Shown here in pieces: positions 10,230 through 18,459 of a stretch of DNA of 32,805 bases. Within the stretch, counting starts at the first letter, position 1. Every line of letters starts with the position of its first letter. The DNA lies in contig JAPLQZ010000012.1 in assembly GCA_026399415.1 (NCBI GenBank), positions 1 to 32,805 of the forward strand, given 5' to 3'. The stretch comes from Rhodocyclales bacterium (GTDB lineage Bacteria; Pseudomonadota; Gammaproteobacteria; Burkholderiales; Rhodocyclaceae). Under the pieces are notes generated by a model. That model was not told where the DNA came from, ran no database searches, and worked only from the letters and a program-made list of their open reading frames with translations. A program made the position numbers and the translations under genes.

Positions 10230-11192
10230 TCATGCTTCCACCTCCCGCTTCCTGTCGCGCGCCACAAGGCTCCACAGCCCCTTGGGCAGGAACAGGATGA
10301 GGGCGAGCAGGATCACGCCCAGGGTCATCTGCCAGAAATGGGGCGCCTCCTGGATGGCGAAGGTACGGATCACCGAGAACACGATGGCGCCGATGAAGGG
10401 CGCCGCGACGTGGCCGGTACCGCCGAGAATGGCGATGAAGACGAACTCGCCCGAGGTGGTCCAGATCGCCATGTCGGGATCGATGTGGCCGCTAGCCAGA
10501 GCCGTCAGCCCGCCGCCGAGGGCAGAGACGCCGGCCGCCGCCACGTAGTTGACGAAGAGCACGCCCTGGGGCGAGATGCCGAGGAAGTCGACGCGAATCT
10601 CATTCTCGCGCACGGCCTCGGTGACGCGGCCCAGGCTGGAGACCATGAAGCGGTGAAAACCGATGGCCACGACAGCGGCAACGAGGACAGTGAGCAGATA
10701 CATGGTCCGCTTCCTCGCATCGCCTTCGGGTACCCAGCCGAGGAAACTGGGCGGTACCACGTTGAAGCCGTCGGTCGAACCCAGTGCGGAGGATTTGACC
10801 AGCACGCCGTAGAGAACCATTGACAGCGCCAGCGTCAGCATGGCGTAGAAAATTTCGCGGTAGCGCGTCAACAGCCAGCCGCAGGCGAGCGCCAGCAGGA
10901 TCGCGGCGACCGTCCCCAGTGCCAGCAGCGCAAAGGCATCGCCGATGCCCAGGTACTGGGCGGCGAGGCCGACCCCGTAGCCGCCGATGCAAAAGAACAG
11001 CGCCTGGCCGAATGACACCAGTCCGGCGCGCATCTGGATGACGACGCCGAGCACCACCAGCGCCTTGGCCAGGGCCAGCGTGAGCAGAAAGGCCAGCCAG
11101 GCCGGCATCAGCCACGCGCCGGCGGCGAAAACGGCTGCGGCCAACAGCAGCGCCGGTTCGGTCGGCGAGGAAAAGCAGTTGCGAAGGGACAT
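10230..11192 (-). CDS. livM: Branched-chain amino acid-type ABC transporter permease LivM
   Basis: Multi-TM; MRAGLVSFGQALFFCIGGYGVG, FVFIAILGGTGHVAAPFIGAIVFSV. Confidence 0.9.
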   Translation of the reverse strand: MSLRNCFSSPTEPALLLAAAVFAAGAWLMPAWLAFLLTLALAKALVVLGVVIQMRAGLVSFGQALFFCIGGYGVGLAAQYLGIGDAFALLALGTVAAILLALACGWLLTRYREIFYAMLTLALSMVLYGVLVKSSALGSTDGFNVVPPSFLGWVPEGDARKRTMYLLTVLVAAVVAIGFHRFMVSSLGRVTEAVRENEIRVDFLGISPQGVLFVNYVAAAGVSALGGGLTALASGHIDPDMAIWTTSGEFVFIAILGGTGHVAAPFIGAIVFSVIRTFAIQEAPHFWQMTLGVILLALILFLPKGLWSLVARDRKREVEA

Positions 11193-12095
11193 TCAGATTC
11201 TCCTGGCCAGGGTCTGCCCGAACAGCCCTTGCGGACGGATGGCGAGCACCAGAAACATCACGCCGTAGATGACAAATAGCTCGAACTCCGGCGCGACATG
11301 GACCGCAAAGGAACGCGACAGGCCGACCAGGATGGCACCGGCGGCGGCGCCACCGATGCTGCCGAGGCCGCCGACCACGACCACGGCAAAAGCCAGCACG
11401 ATGACTTCGACGCCGATCCCCGGCGTGACGGAAATTGCCGGCGCCGTCAGTGCCCCGGCCAGCGCACCGAGCACCGAGCCGATGGCGAAGGTCGCGGCGA
11501 ACATCGCATTGACGTTGACGCCCATGGCAATCGCGATCTCGCGATCGTGAATGACCGCGCGCAGCAGGCGGCCCTTGTTGGTCCGGTTGAGCACGAACCA
11601 GGCGGCGAGTCCGACCAGAATGGAAACCGCGATCAGCACCAGGTCGTAGTTGGCAAAGCGCAAACTGCCACCGACTGCCGTCTGCCCGAGCAGCCGGTAG
11701 GGTTGGTAGGCGAAGTAGGGGTCGACGCCCCAGATCAGCTTGGTGGCATCTTCAAGAATCAACAGCAGCGCGTAGGTGACGATGACCATCAGGATTTCGT
11801 CGCGGCCATGCAGGAAGCGCAGCAAGCCCTTCTCGATAATGACGCCGACGATGGCGCCGGAGACCAGCGCGCAGCCGATCAGCAGCAAAAAACTCCAGTA
11901 GGGGTTGCCATGCTCGCCGGAGAAATACCAGCCCACCAGCGAGGCCGCGGAATAGGCGCCGATGGCGTAGAAACTGCCGTGCGCCATGTTGAGCACGCGC
12001 ATCACCCCGTAGATGATGGTCAGCCCTGCCGCCACCAGGAACAGCCACGAGGCATAGATCGCCCCGTCAATCAGGATCGCAAAAAAACTGGTCAT
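11193..12095 (-). CDS. livH: Branched-chain amino acid-type ABC transporter permease LivH
   Basis: MTSFFAILIDGAIYASWLFLVAAGLTIIYGVMRVLNMAHGSFYAIGAY...VVVVGGLGSIGGAAAGAILVG; RBS GAAGGGAG at 12100-12107. Confidence 0.9.
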   Translation of the reverse strand: MTSFFAILIDGAIYASWLFLVAAGLTIIYGVMRVLNMAHGSFYAIGAYSAASLVGWYFSGEHGNPYWSFLLLIGCALVSGAIVGVIIEKGLLRFLHGRDEILMVIVTYALLLILEDATKLIWGVDPYFAYQPYRLLGQTAVGGSLRFANYDLVLIAVSILVGLAAWFVLNRTNKGRLLRAVIHDREIAIAMGVNVNAMFAATFAIGSVLGALAGALTAPAISVTPGIGVEVIVLAFAVVVVGGLGSIGGAAAGAILVGLSRSFAVHVAPEFELFVIYGVMFLVLAIRPQGLFGQTLARRI

Positions 12096-12107
12096 GAAAC
12101 TCCCTTC

Positions 12108-12132
12108 AGGGCGAGGCAAAATGCCTCGCCCT
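12108..12132 (-). other. Intercistronic hairpin between SBP gene and livH (11-bp perfect stem, 3-nt loop)
   Basis: AGGGCGAGGCA-AAA-TGCCTCGCCCT, directly adjacent to the livH RBS; no T-tract. Confidence 0.85.
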
Positions 12133-12166
12133 GCCACACGGATTACAGTCGATAGCTGGTCCTGGT

Positions 12167-13489
12167 CTAGTTACACTTGGCGCCCGGAAAACCCGCCTTG
12201 ATCCAGTCCGCGGCATTGCTGCCGTCCGGCGGCATCAGGCATTCGCCGGCATAGGTCTTGACCTTGGCGACGCTGGCCTTGCCTGACTTGGCATCGAACT
12301 GGTACTCGCCGAAGGAGACGCTCTGCACTGCCTGGTGACCCTTGGAGCGGGACATGATGACGGTGCCGCTGGGCGCTTCGAAGCTGAGCCCGGCCAGGCC
12401 TTGGACGATATTCTCGGCAGTGGGCATGGCGCCTGCTTTGGCGGTCTTCTCGGCGGCTGCCTTGAGGCCGAGGATGGCCTGCACCATCTTGTAGGCTGGG
12501 TAGGTCGGCGGCTCCTTGAACTGCGCCGTGAAGGCCGGGCGGAACCAGTCGTTGAGCGCGTTCTTCGGCGCGAACGCGCCGAAGGGGCCGCGGCCGCCAA
12601 TGACGGTGCCGTTGGGGACGTTGGCCTTGAAGTGCTCGACGCCGGTCTCGCCGGCGGTCAGCACGGCGACGGACTTGTCGAACAGGCCGCGGGCACCGCC
12701 TTGCAGCATCAGCGCTTCCATGTCGCCGCCCCAGAAGCTGGAGTGAATGAGATCCGGAGTGCTCACGGAAATGGCCGAAATTTCTGCGCCGTACTGGCCT
12801 TGTCCGAGCTTCGGCCACTGTTCCGAAACCACCTTGACTTCAGGTTTGATCTGCTTGAAGGCGAGGATGAAGTCATTCCAGGAATCCTGGCCCCACGCGT
12901 AGTTCTGCTGGATGCTGGCGACGCTCTTGACGTTCGGCCGCGTTTCAGCGATGTAGCGCGCCGCGGCGACGTTATCTACCACTGCGTCGAGGCCGGTGCG
13001 GAACAGGAACTTGGGATTCTTGACGGTTTCGAAAACCTTGGAGGTGCCACAGTCGAAGAAAATGGTCGGGACTCCCAGTTCCTCGACCGCCGGCGCGATG
13101 GCGATGCAATCGCCGGAGGATATGTAGCCGATCACGGCATCGACCTTCTGACGTTGCACGAGGTTGCGGAATTCTTCGGTCTGTTTGGTGGCGCCGCCGG
13201 CCTCGTCGATGATCACGGTTTCGATCTCGATACCGTTGATGCCCTTCTTGCCATAAGGAGCCGGCAGCTTGCCGGCATTGAGAGCCTCAACCGCGAGTTT
13301 GGCCGCATTCGCCGCCGGCACGCCGAATGGCCCCGCCGCCGCCCCGGACAGGAAGGTGACAATGCCGATCCGATACTTGCCGTTGTCGGCGGCAAGGGCG
13401 GAGGTCGAGACCGCTCCTGCCAAGGCAAGCGCGGCGGCGATGGCGGAAAGGCGAAAACTGGGGCGAGAGAACTGCGGCGAGGCTTGCAT
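12167..13489 (-). CDS. ABC transporter substrate-binding protein (periplasmic binding protein type 1, Liv/HAAT family)
   Basis: Signal peptide ...LALAGAVSTSALA; KYRIGIVTFLSGAAAGPFGVPAANAAKLAVEALN...VIIDEAGGATKQTEEFRNLVQRQKVDAVIGYISSGDCIAIAP. Confidence 0.9.
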   Translation of the reverse strand: MQASPQFSRPSFRLSAIAAALALAGAVSTSALAADNGKYRIGIVTFLSGAAAGPFGVPAANAAKLAVEALNAGKLPAPYGKKGINGIEIETVIIDEAGGATKQTEEFRNLVQRQKVDAVIGYISSGDCIAIAPAVEELGVPTIFFDCGTSKVFETVKNPKFLFRTGLDAVVDNVAAARYIAETRPNVKSVASIQQNYAWGQDSWNDFILAFKQIKPEVKVVSEQWPKLGQGQYGAEISAISVSTPDLIHSSFWGGDMEALMLQGGARGLFDKSVAVLTAGETGVEHFKANVPNGTVIGGRGPFGAFAPKNALNDWFRPAFTAQFKEPPTYPAYKMVQAILGLKAAAEKTAKAGAMPTAENIVQGLAGLSFEAPSGTVIMSRSKGHQAVQSVSFGEYQFDAKSGKASVAKVKTYAGECLMPPDGSNAADWIKAGFPGAKCN

Positions 13490-13498
13490 GGACGACTC

Positions 13499-14881
13499 CT
13501 ATTGAGTTGGTATGGGTGGTGGGGCGGGACTTCCGGTGTCGCCGCGCGCACGAACGCGGCGGGAACGAACGAGGTCGAGTGGCGGCTGCAATTCTTCGGC
13601 GCGATACACGACCCAGCGGCCGAGCATGACCTTGGCCGGCGCAAAGGCACTGTTGGGCACGACCTCGCCGATGGCCTGGGCCTGGACGATCTGGTGGGTT
13701 TCCGCATCGATGTGGGACACATACCCCTCGGGGTCTTCCGGCAGGCTCAGGTGCAAGCCCTCGAGGGTGCGAATCAGTTGTTCGTTGCCGGCCCGTTTGC
13801 CGGCCAGCGCCAGCGCCCGGCCGATGGCCATGATTCCGGCATAGGCGCCTTCGGCCGCGTAGGTGGGGAAGCGCCCTTCGAGATGATGAAAATCGTCGAC
13901 GAACTTGCGGTTACGGGCGGTCTCCGGCCAGTTGTTGTGGTGCCGCGCGGAGAGGATCAGGCCGCTCGGAGCCTGCTCGCCGAGGGAAACGAGCACGTCG
14001 AAATTGCCGCCGGTATCGAAGTTGGCCAGCCGGGTCTTGTCGAGCAGACCGGAAGACAGCGCCTGCTTGAGGAAAGCGATGAAATCGCCGCCCCACAGCG
14101 CCGTCACGATGACGTCAGGTTTGGCTGCCTTCAGTTCGGCGATGTAGGCAGTGTAGTCGGGTTCATACAGGCGCGGCCAGAGGTGGCCGGCCATCTCGTA
14201 GCGGACGCCTTGACTGGCCATGGCATCTTCGAGATCGCGCCAGGCGATATGACCGTAATCGTAATCGGGTCCGATGAAGGCCATGCGTCGCCAGCCGCTG
14301 GTTTTCTGCAGATTGGCGAGATAGCGGGCGCCGGCCGCCATCGACGTGTAGGTGTCGTTGGAGACCCGAAAATAATGCCGGTGGAAATCCTCTATGGTCA
14401 GCCGTGATGATGCATGGTCGGTGCCGATCATGATTACCTGGCGCGCACGCGAGACGCGGCTGACGGCCTGGGCAACGCCGGAACTGACGACGCCGCAGAG
14501 AAAGCGCACTTTGTCGCGGGTGATGAAATTTTCAGCGATGCGCGTCGCCACCGACGCCTTGGAGCGGTCGTCCTCGACCAGAATGCGCAGCTTCGGGGCG
14601 GTGCCAGGTGGCAATTCGGCTGCCAGGTCGGCCAGGGCCAGCTTCATGCCGGCGATGCTGTCGCGGCCATAAATCGCCGCGCGTCCGGCGAGCGGAAACA
14701 TGCAGCCGACCGTGGCGTCGGCCGACCGTGGTGAAGCACCGAATTCGATGCGAGCCTGGCCAGAAATGGGCCAGGCGATTACCGCGAGGCCGATCGCCAG
14801 CCGAACTCGCCATGCGGCACATCGCCCGGCGGCGAGCAGCGGATCAGTAAGGTGCTTGCGGAAACAAAATGAAAACAACAT
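13499..14881 (-). CDS. Second ABC transporter substrate-binding protein (Liv/HAAT family)
   Basis: Start MLFSFCFRK at 14881 preceded by GGAGGAGAAG; TVGCMFPLAGRAAIYGRDSIAGMKLALADLAAEL...ARQVIMIGTDHASSRLTIEDFHRHYFRVSNDTYTSMAAGARYL. Confidence 0.87.
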   Translation of the reverse strand: MLFSFCFRKHLTDPLLAAGRCAAWRVRLAIGLAVIAWPISGQARIEFGASPRSADATVGCMFPLAGRAAIYGRDSIAGMKLALADLAAELPPGTAPKLRILVEDDRSKASVATRIAENFITRDKVRFLCGVVSSGVAQAVSRVSRARQVIMIGTDHASSRLTIEDFHRHYFRVSNDTYTSMAAGARYLANLQKTSGWRRMAFIGPDYDYGHIAWRDLEDAMASQGVRYEMAGHLWPRLYEPDYTAYIAELKAAKPDVIVTALWGGDFIAFLKQALSSGLLDKTRLANFDTGGNFDVLVSLGEQAPSGLILSARHHNNWPETARNRKFVDDFHHLEGRFPTYAAEGAYAGIMAIGRALALAGKRAGNEQLIRTLEGLHLSLPEDPEGYVSHIDAETHQIVQAQAIGEVVPNSAFAPAKVMLGRWVVYRAEELQPPLDLVRSRRVRARGDTGSPAPPPIPTQ

Positions 14882-14962
14882 CTTCTCCTCCGATGGCTGG
14901 ATCATGACAGCGCCTATTGTGATTGTTAACGGCGGTGTTCACTGGCCAGCACGGGGAGGTAT

Positions 14963-14978
14963 CGCAAGACATATGCCA
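14963..14978 (-). promoter_or_regulatory. Putative sigma-54 (-24/-12) promoter for the SBP-liv operon
   Basis: Minus strand reads TGGCATATGTCTTGCG; sigma-54 consensus TGGCACG-N4-TTGCW. TGGCA and TTGC match with correct spacing; about 80 bp upstream of the ATG at 14881. Confidence 0.75.
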
Positions 14979-15076
14979 TGCGCTCGGGCCGCAAGGCGAA
15001 GCGCTTGCTGGACAAGCGAAGAGGAGTAATTCGAGAATGCAGCCCGTGGCCCGCGCGTTCAATACGGGCCTGAGGA

Positions 15077-15093
15077 TGAGCGGAAACCGCTCA
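15077..15093. promoter_or_regulatory. 17-bp palindromic site, copy 1 (putative enhancer/UAS for the NtrC-family regulator)
   Basis: TGAGCGG-AAA-CCGCTCA, perfect 7-bp arms; identical to copy 2 at 15118-15134. Confidence 0.75.
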
Positions 15094-15117
15094 CGGGTGA
15101 TCGGCGTTAATTTGCCA

Positions 15118-15134
15118 TGAGCGGAAACCGCTCA
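15118..15134. promoter_or_regulatory. 17-bp palindromic site, copy 2 (overlaps the stop codon of the response regulator)
   Basis: TGAGCGG-AAA-CCGCTCA, identical to copy 1; offset 41 bp. Confidence 0.75.
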
Positions 15135-16508
15135 AGCGATGCCAAGTCTTTGCAGGCGACGCTTGAAGGCATGCCTTGAGATACCGAGGTGATCCGCTGC
15201 ACGACCCTTGTGGCCGCCACACCGCTCGAGGGCGGAGAGAAGGAGATCGCGCTCAGTATCAGCGAGGGTAGTGCCGATGGATGCGCTGGTGCGACTGGAC
15301 GCTTCCGCATTTCCGGCAACCGTCGCTGCTTGATCGATCGGCCCGGTGACGGCAATCTCCGTTGGAAGATCCACGATGCCGATCTCCCGCCCCGGGAACA
15401 GGATGGTCAGGCGCTCGATCAGGTTTTTCAGCTCGCGCACATTGCCTGGCCAGCGATAGGCCGCCAGCAGTTTTCCCAGGGAGTCGGTAATCCGGATCGG
15501 CGCCACCCCTTCCTCGTGGGCATAGTGATGGGCGAAATGCTCCGCCAGCTGTACGGCATCGCCCCCTCTGGCGCACAGGGCGGGAACCTTCAGGCAAATG
15601 ACATTGAGGCGATAGTAGAGATCCTCGCGGAAGCGTCCGGCGCTTACCTCGGCGGACAGGTCGCGGTTCGTCGCAGCGACGACTCGGACATCGGCCTGCG
15701 CGGAACGTGTCGAGCCGATCGCCCGGTACTGGCCGTCTTCCAGAAAGTGCAGGAGCTTGGCCTGGAGGTTGAGCGGCATTTCCCCGATCTCGTCGAGGAA
15801 CAGCGTGCCCTTGTCGGCCAGACTGACCAGGCCAACGCGGCGCTGATGGGCGCCGGTGTAAGCACCTTTTTCCGCGCCGAACAGCTCGGCTTCGATCAAT
15901 TGTTCCGGCAGCGATGCGCAGTTGATCTCGATGAAGGCCCCGCCGGCACGAGCGCTACCGGCATGAATGGCCTTGGCGACGAGCGCCTTGCCGGTACCGG
16001 ATTCGCCCAGCACCAGAATGCGGGTGGCATTGCTGGCCGCAATGCGTTCGACGGTGGCGGCCAGTTCGCGCATCGCCGTACTTGCGCCGACCAGCCCGGT
16101 GTTGCGTAATGCGGCACGACGGTGAAAATCGATCTCGACAGCCATCTGGCCACGTTCGAGCACCGTGCGTATGGTGTGCAGCAGGTCATCGAGATCGAAG
16201 GGCTTGGTGAGGTAGTCTGCGGCTCCCATCTTGACGGCCTTCACCGCCGCCCGCGTGTCGCCGTGGGCCGAGATCATGATGACCTGTGGCGCGCCGTTGG
16301 TCCGCTGCATCGTTTCAAGGACTTCCAGCCCGGTCCGGTCGGGGAGGCGCAGATCGAGCAGCACCAGGTCGGGCCGCAACTCGGCCACGGCGTTCAATCC
16401 AGCCAGCGCGGTACCGGCTCCATGGACCGTGTAGCCTTCTTCTTCGAGCGCAAAGGACAGGGAACTGACGAGGCTGCTCTCGTCGTCAATGATCAGGATG
16501 GTTGGCAT
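15132..16508 (-). CDS. Sigma-54-dependent response regulator (NtrC/DctD-like)
   Basis: Receiver ([29 protein letters not shown]), AAA+ ([43 protein letters not shown]), Fis-type HTH ([28 protein letters not shown]). Confidence 0.95.
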   Translation of the reverse strand: MPTILIIDDESSLVSSLSFALEEEGYTVHGAGTALAGLNAVAELRPDLVLLDLRLPDRTGLEVLETMQRTNGAPQVIMISAHGDTRAAVKAVKMGAADYLTKPFDLDDLLHTIRTVLERGQMAVEIDFHRRAALRNTGLVGASTAMRELAATVERIAASNATRILVLGESGTGKALVAKAIHAGSARAGGAFIEINCASLPEQLIEAELFGAEKGAYTGAHQRRVGLVSLADKGTLFLDEIGEMPLNLQAKLLHFLEDGQYRAIGSTRSAQADVRVVAATNRDLSAEVSAGRFREDLYYRLNVICLKVPALCARGGDAVQLAEHFAHHYAHEEGVAPIRITDSLGKLLAAYRWPGNVRELKNLIERLTILFPGREIGIVDLPTEIAVTGPIDQAATVAGNAEASSRTSASIGTTLADTERDLLLSALERCGGHKGRAADHLGISRHAFKRRLQRLGIA

Positions 16509-18178
16509 GGCTTGGCAATGGGAAGCAGAACGCGAACCACGGTACCGTGTCCGGGCGCGCTGTCAATACCTATCTGTCCACCGTTCAATTCGCACAGTTG
16601 GCGCGAAATGCTGAGTCCCAGACCGACCCCTTTGGTTTTGGTGGTGAAGAAGGGGTCGCTGACCCGGCCCAGGAGTTCCGCTGGAATGCCGCAACCGGTA
16701 TCCCGGACCTCGATGGCTACCTGCCCGTTTTCGGACGTCGCGCGCAAAATCACGGCGCCCTTGGCCGGCGTAGCCTGGACGGCATTGAGGGCCAGGTTGA
16801 GGACGATCTGCTGCAGATGGTCCGGGTCGGCCCACACTTCCAGATCGGGATTGCCCTGACAGCTGAAATGCACGCCGCGCACCAGTGCTTCCGGCTCGAT
16901 AATCGCCGAGATCCGCCGGGCCAATTCACGAACCGACACCGCTCCCGGAGCTGGATGGCGAGGCCGCCCGAAGTCGACCAGATCGCTGACGACCCGCGCC
17001 AGGCGATCGATTTCTCCCTCCATCTCCGCCAGCAATTGTGTGCGTTTGGGGTCGCTCTCGCGCCGCGCCAGGGCTTGAACGCTGGTCTTGATGGCCGCCA
17101 GCGGATTGCGAATTTCGTGCGCAATCCCGCTGGCAAATTCGCCCAGCACCGCGAGTTTCTCCAGGCGCACGGCGCGCTCGAGATGCTCCTTGAGCTTGCC
17201 TGACATGGCGTTGAAGGCGTGCGACACGGACGCAATTTCGTCGCTTCCGTGCTCGGCAATCCGATGGTCGAGTTGTCCCGAAGAAATCGCCTTGGCCCCA
17301 CTCAGGAGTAGACCGATTCGTTTGCGCAACTGCTGGGACAGGCGGTAGAAAAGTAACACGATCAGCGCGGCACTCACGAGCGCCGCAATCAGCAGCACCC
17401 GCCGTTCGAGCGCGAAGGACTTGAGCACGGCCATCGATTCGACTTCGAGCAACGGACGCCAGCCAGGCAGGATTTCCGGACCGGCGACAATTTCCCCGTG
17501 AGCGGCAGCCGCCTGGCCGACCGTATTGAAATCGCCGGCGGGCGTTCGCAGCAAGGGCTGCAGGGCGCCTGCCGCGGCGTTGGCGCCAAGTTGTTCGGTG
17601 AGCGAGGCGAGGCGGACGTGCAAGGCGATATAGCCGGTGATCTGGTCGGCTTGCCGGCCGCGCAGCGGGTGACGCAACAACAGCCAACCCGAATCGCCGC
17701 CGGTCGCCGGCATGGGGCCGATGATCTCGGTTTCGCCGAGCGTCGTCTTCGGTAGCCCGGCAGTTGCGAAGGGACGGTCGGCCCAGTAGGGCGGACCCGA
17801 TGCCGCCTGGCCGGGCACCGCAAGCTGCAGGCGGCCGTCGGCGGCGAAGAAGAGAATGCCGTAGAGATCCGGAAGGTCGGATTCGATCTGCAACAAGGCT
17901 GCCACCTCGTCGCTTGTCTCGCCCTTGCGAGCACTTGCAAAACCCGAGATTCCCGGATAATTGGCCAGCGTCTCGATCTGGTAGCGCCGCGCCTCGATGT
18001 AGGCACCGAGCCGGTTTGCGGTTGCCGTCAGATGCGTCGAGATCTTCTCGCCGAGCAATTGTTCGAGCGCATTTCCCGTGAAACGATCATAGAGCAGTCC
18101 GATTGACAGTACCGGAAGAGTGGACGCAAGCACGGACAGGATCACGTAGCGTCGAACGATGCTCTTATCTATGACCAT
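16493..18178 (-). CDS. Membrane sensor histidine kinase with periplasmic sensor domain and HAMP (DctB/ZraS-like class)
   Basis: N-terminal TM, periplasmic region, second TM VLLIAALVSAALIVLLFYRL, HisKA LGEFASGIAHEIRNPLAAIKTS, HATPase LNLALNAVQATPAKGAV...DTGCGIPAELLGRVSDPFFTTKTKGVGLGLSI. Overlaps the RR start. Confidence 0.93.
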   Translation of the reverse strand: MVIDKSIVRRYVILSVLASTLPVLSIGLLYDRFTGNALEQLLGEKISTHLTATANRLGAYIEARRYQIETLANYPGISGFASARKGETSDEVAALLQIESDLPDLYGILFFAADGRLQLAVPGQAASGPPYWADRPFATAGLPKTTLGETEIIGPMPATGGDSGWLLLRHPLRGRQADQITGYIALHVRLASLTEQLGANAAAGALQPLLRTPAGDFNTVGQAAAAHGEIVAGPEILPGWRPLLEVESMAVLKSFALERRVLLIAALVSAALIVLLFYRLSQQLRKRIGLLLSGAKAISSGQLDHRIAEHGSDEIASVSHAFNAMSGKLKEHLERAVRLEKLAVLGEFASGIAHEIRNPLAAIKTSVQALARRESDPKRTQLLAEMEGEIDRLARVVSDLVDFGRPRHPAPGAVSVRELARRISAIIEPEALVRGVHFSCQGNPDLEVWADPDHLQQIVLNLALNAVQATPAKGAVILRATSENGQVAIEVRDTGCGIPAELLGRVSDPFFTTKTKGVGLGLSISRQLCELNGGQIGIDSAPGHGTVVRVLLPIAKPCQPS

Positions 18179-18220
18179 GGCTTTTCGAGGATTGTCGGGA
18201 AAGGCGAACTTGCACTCTAA

Positions 18221-18236
18221 AGCAAAATTCCGGCCC
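18221..18236 (-). promoter_or_regulatory. Weak sigma-54-like element upstream of the sensor kinase
   Basis: Minus strand GGGCCGG-AATT-TTGCT keeps the GG and GC dinucleotides with correct spacing, but TGGCA is degraded. Confidence 0.3.
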
Positions 18237-18312
18237 GCCCAGATCAGAGTTCACTGCGAGCAGTTTTGCCTGGATCAATGACCGCTTGGAGGCTGCGGAC
18301 TCAACCGGTGGA

Positions 18313-18353
18313 TGCAACACACTAGAGATTGCATAAGCAGAAGAAGTGTTGCA
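18313..18353. repeat. Inverted repeat upstream of the sensor kinase (8-bp arms, 25-bp spacer)
   Basis: TGCAACAC ... GTGTTGCA, perfect arms. Confidence 0.6.
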
Positions 18354-18459
18354 AATGAAACAAAGACCACGGATCCATTACACGGAGAGTCAGAGGGTCT
18401 TGATGTAGGAGCGCTGGCAGACAGTCGAGTCCCTCCAGCAGATCGCACACTAGTGTCGA

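Noticed and set aside
12335-14407. 690-aa plus-strand ORF
   Set aside because: Antisense to the two substrate-binding protein genes; low-complexity His/Arg/Gly-rich translation typical of the reverse strand of GC-rich genes.
15077-15134. Palindromes as intrinsic terminators of the response regulator
   Set aside because: No U-tract follows on the minus strand, and exact duplication at a fixed spacing fits paired operators better; mRNA-end function not excluded.
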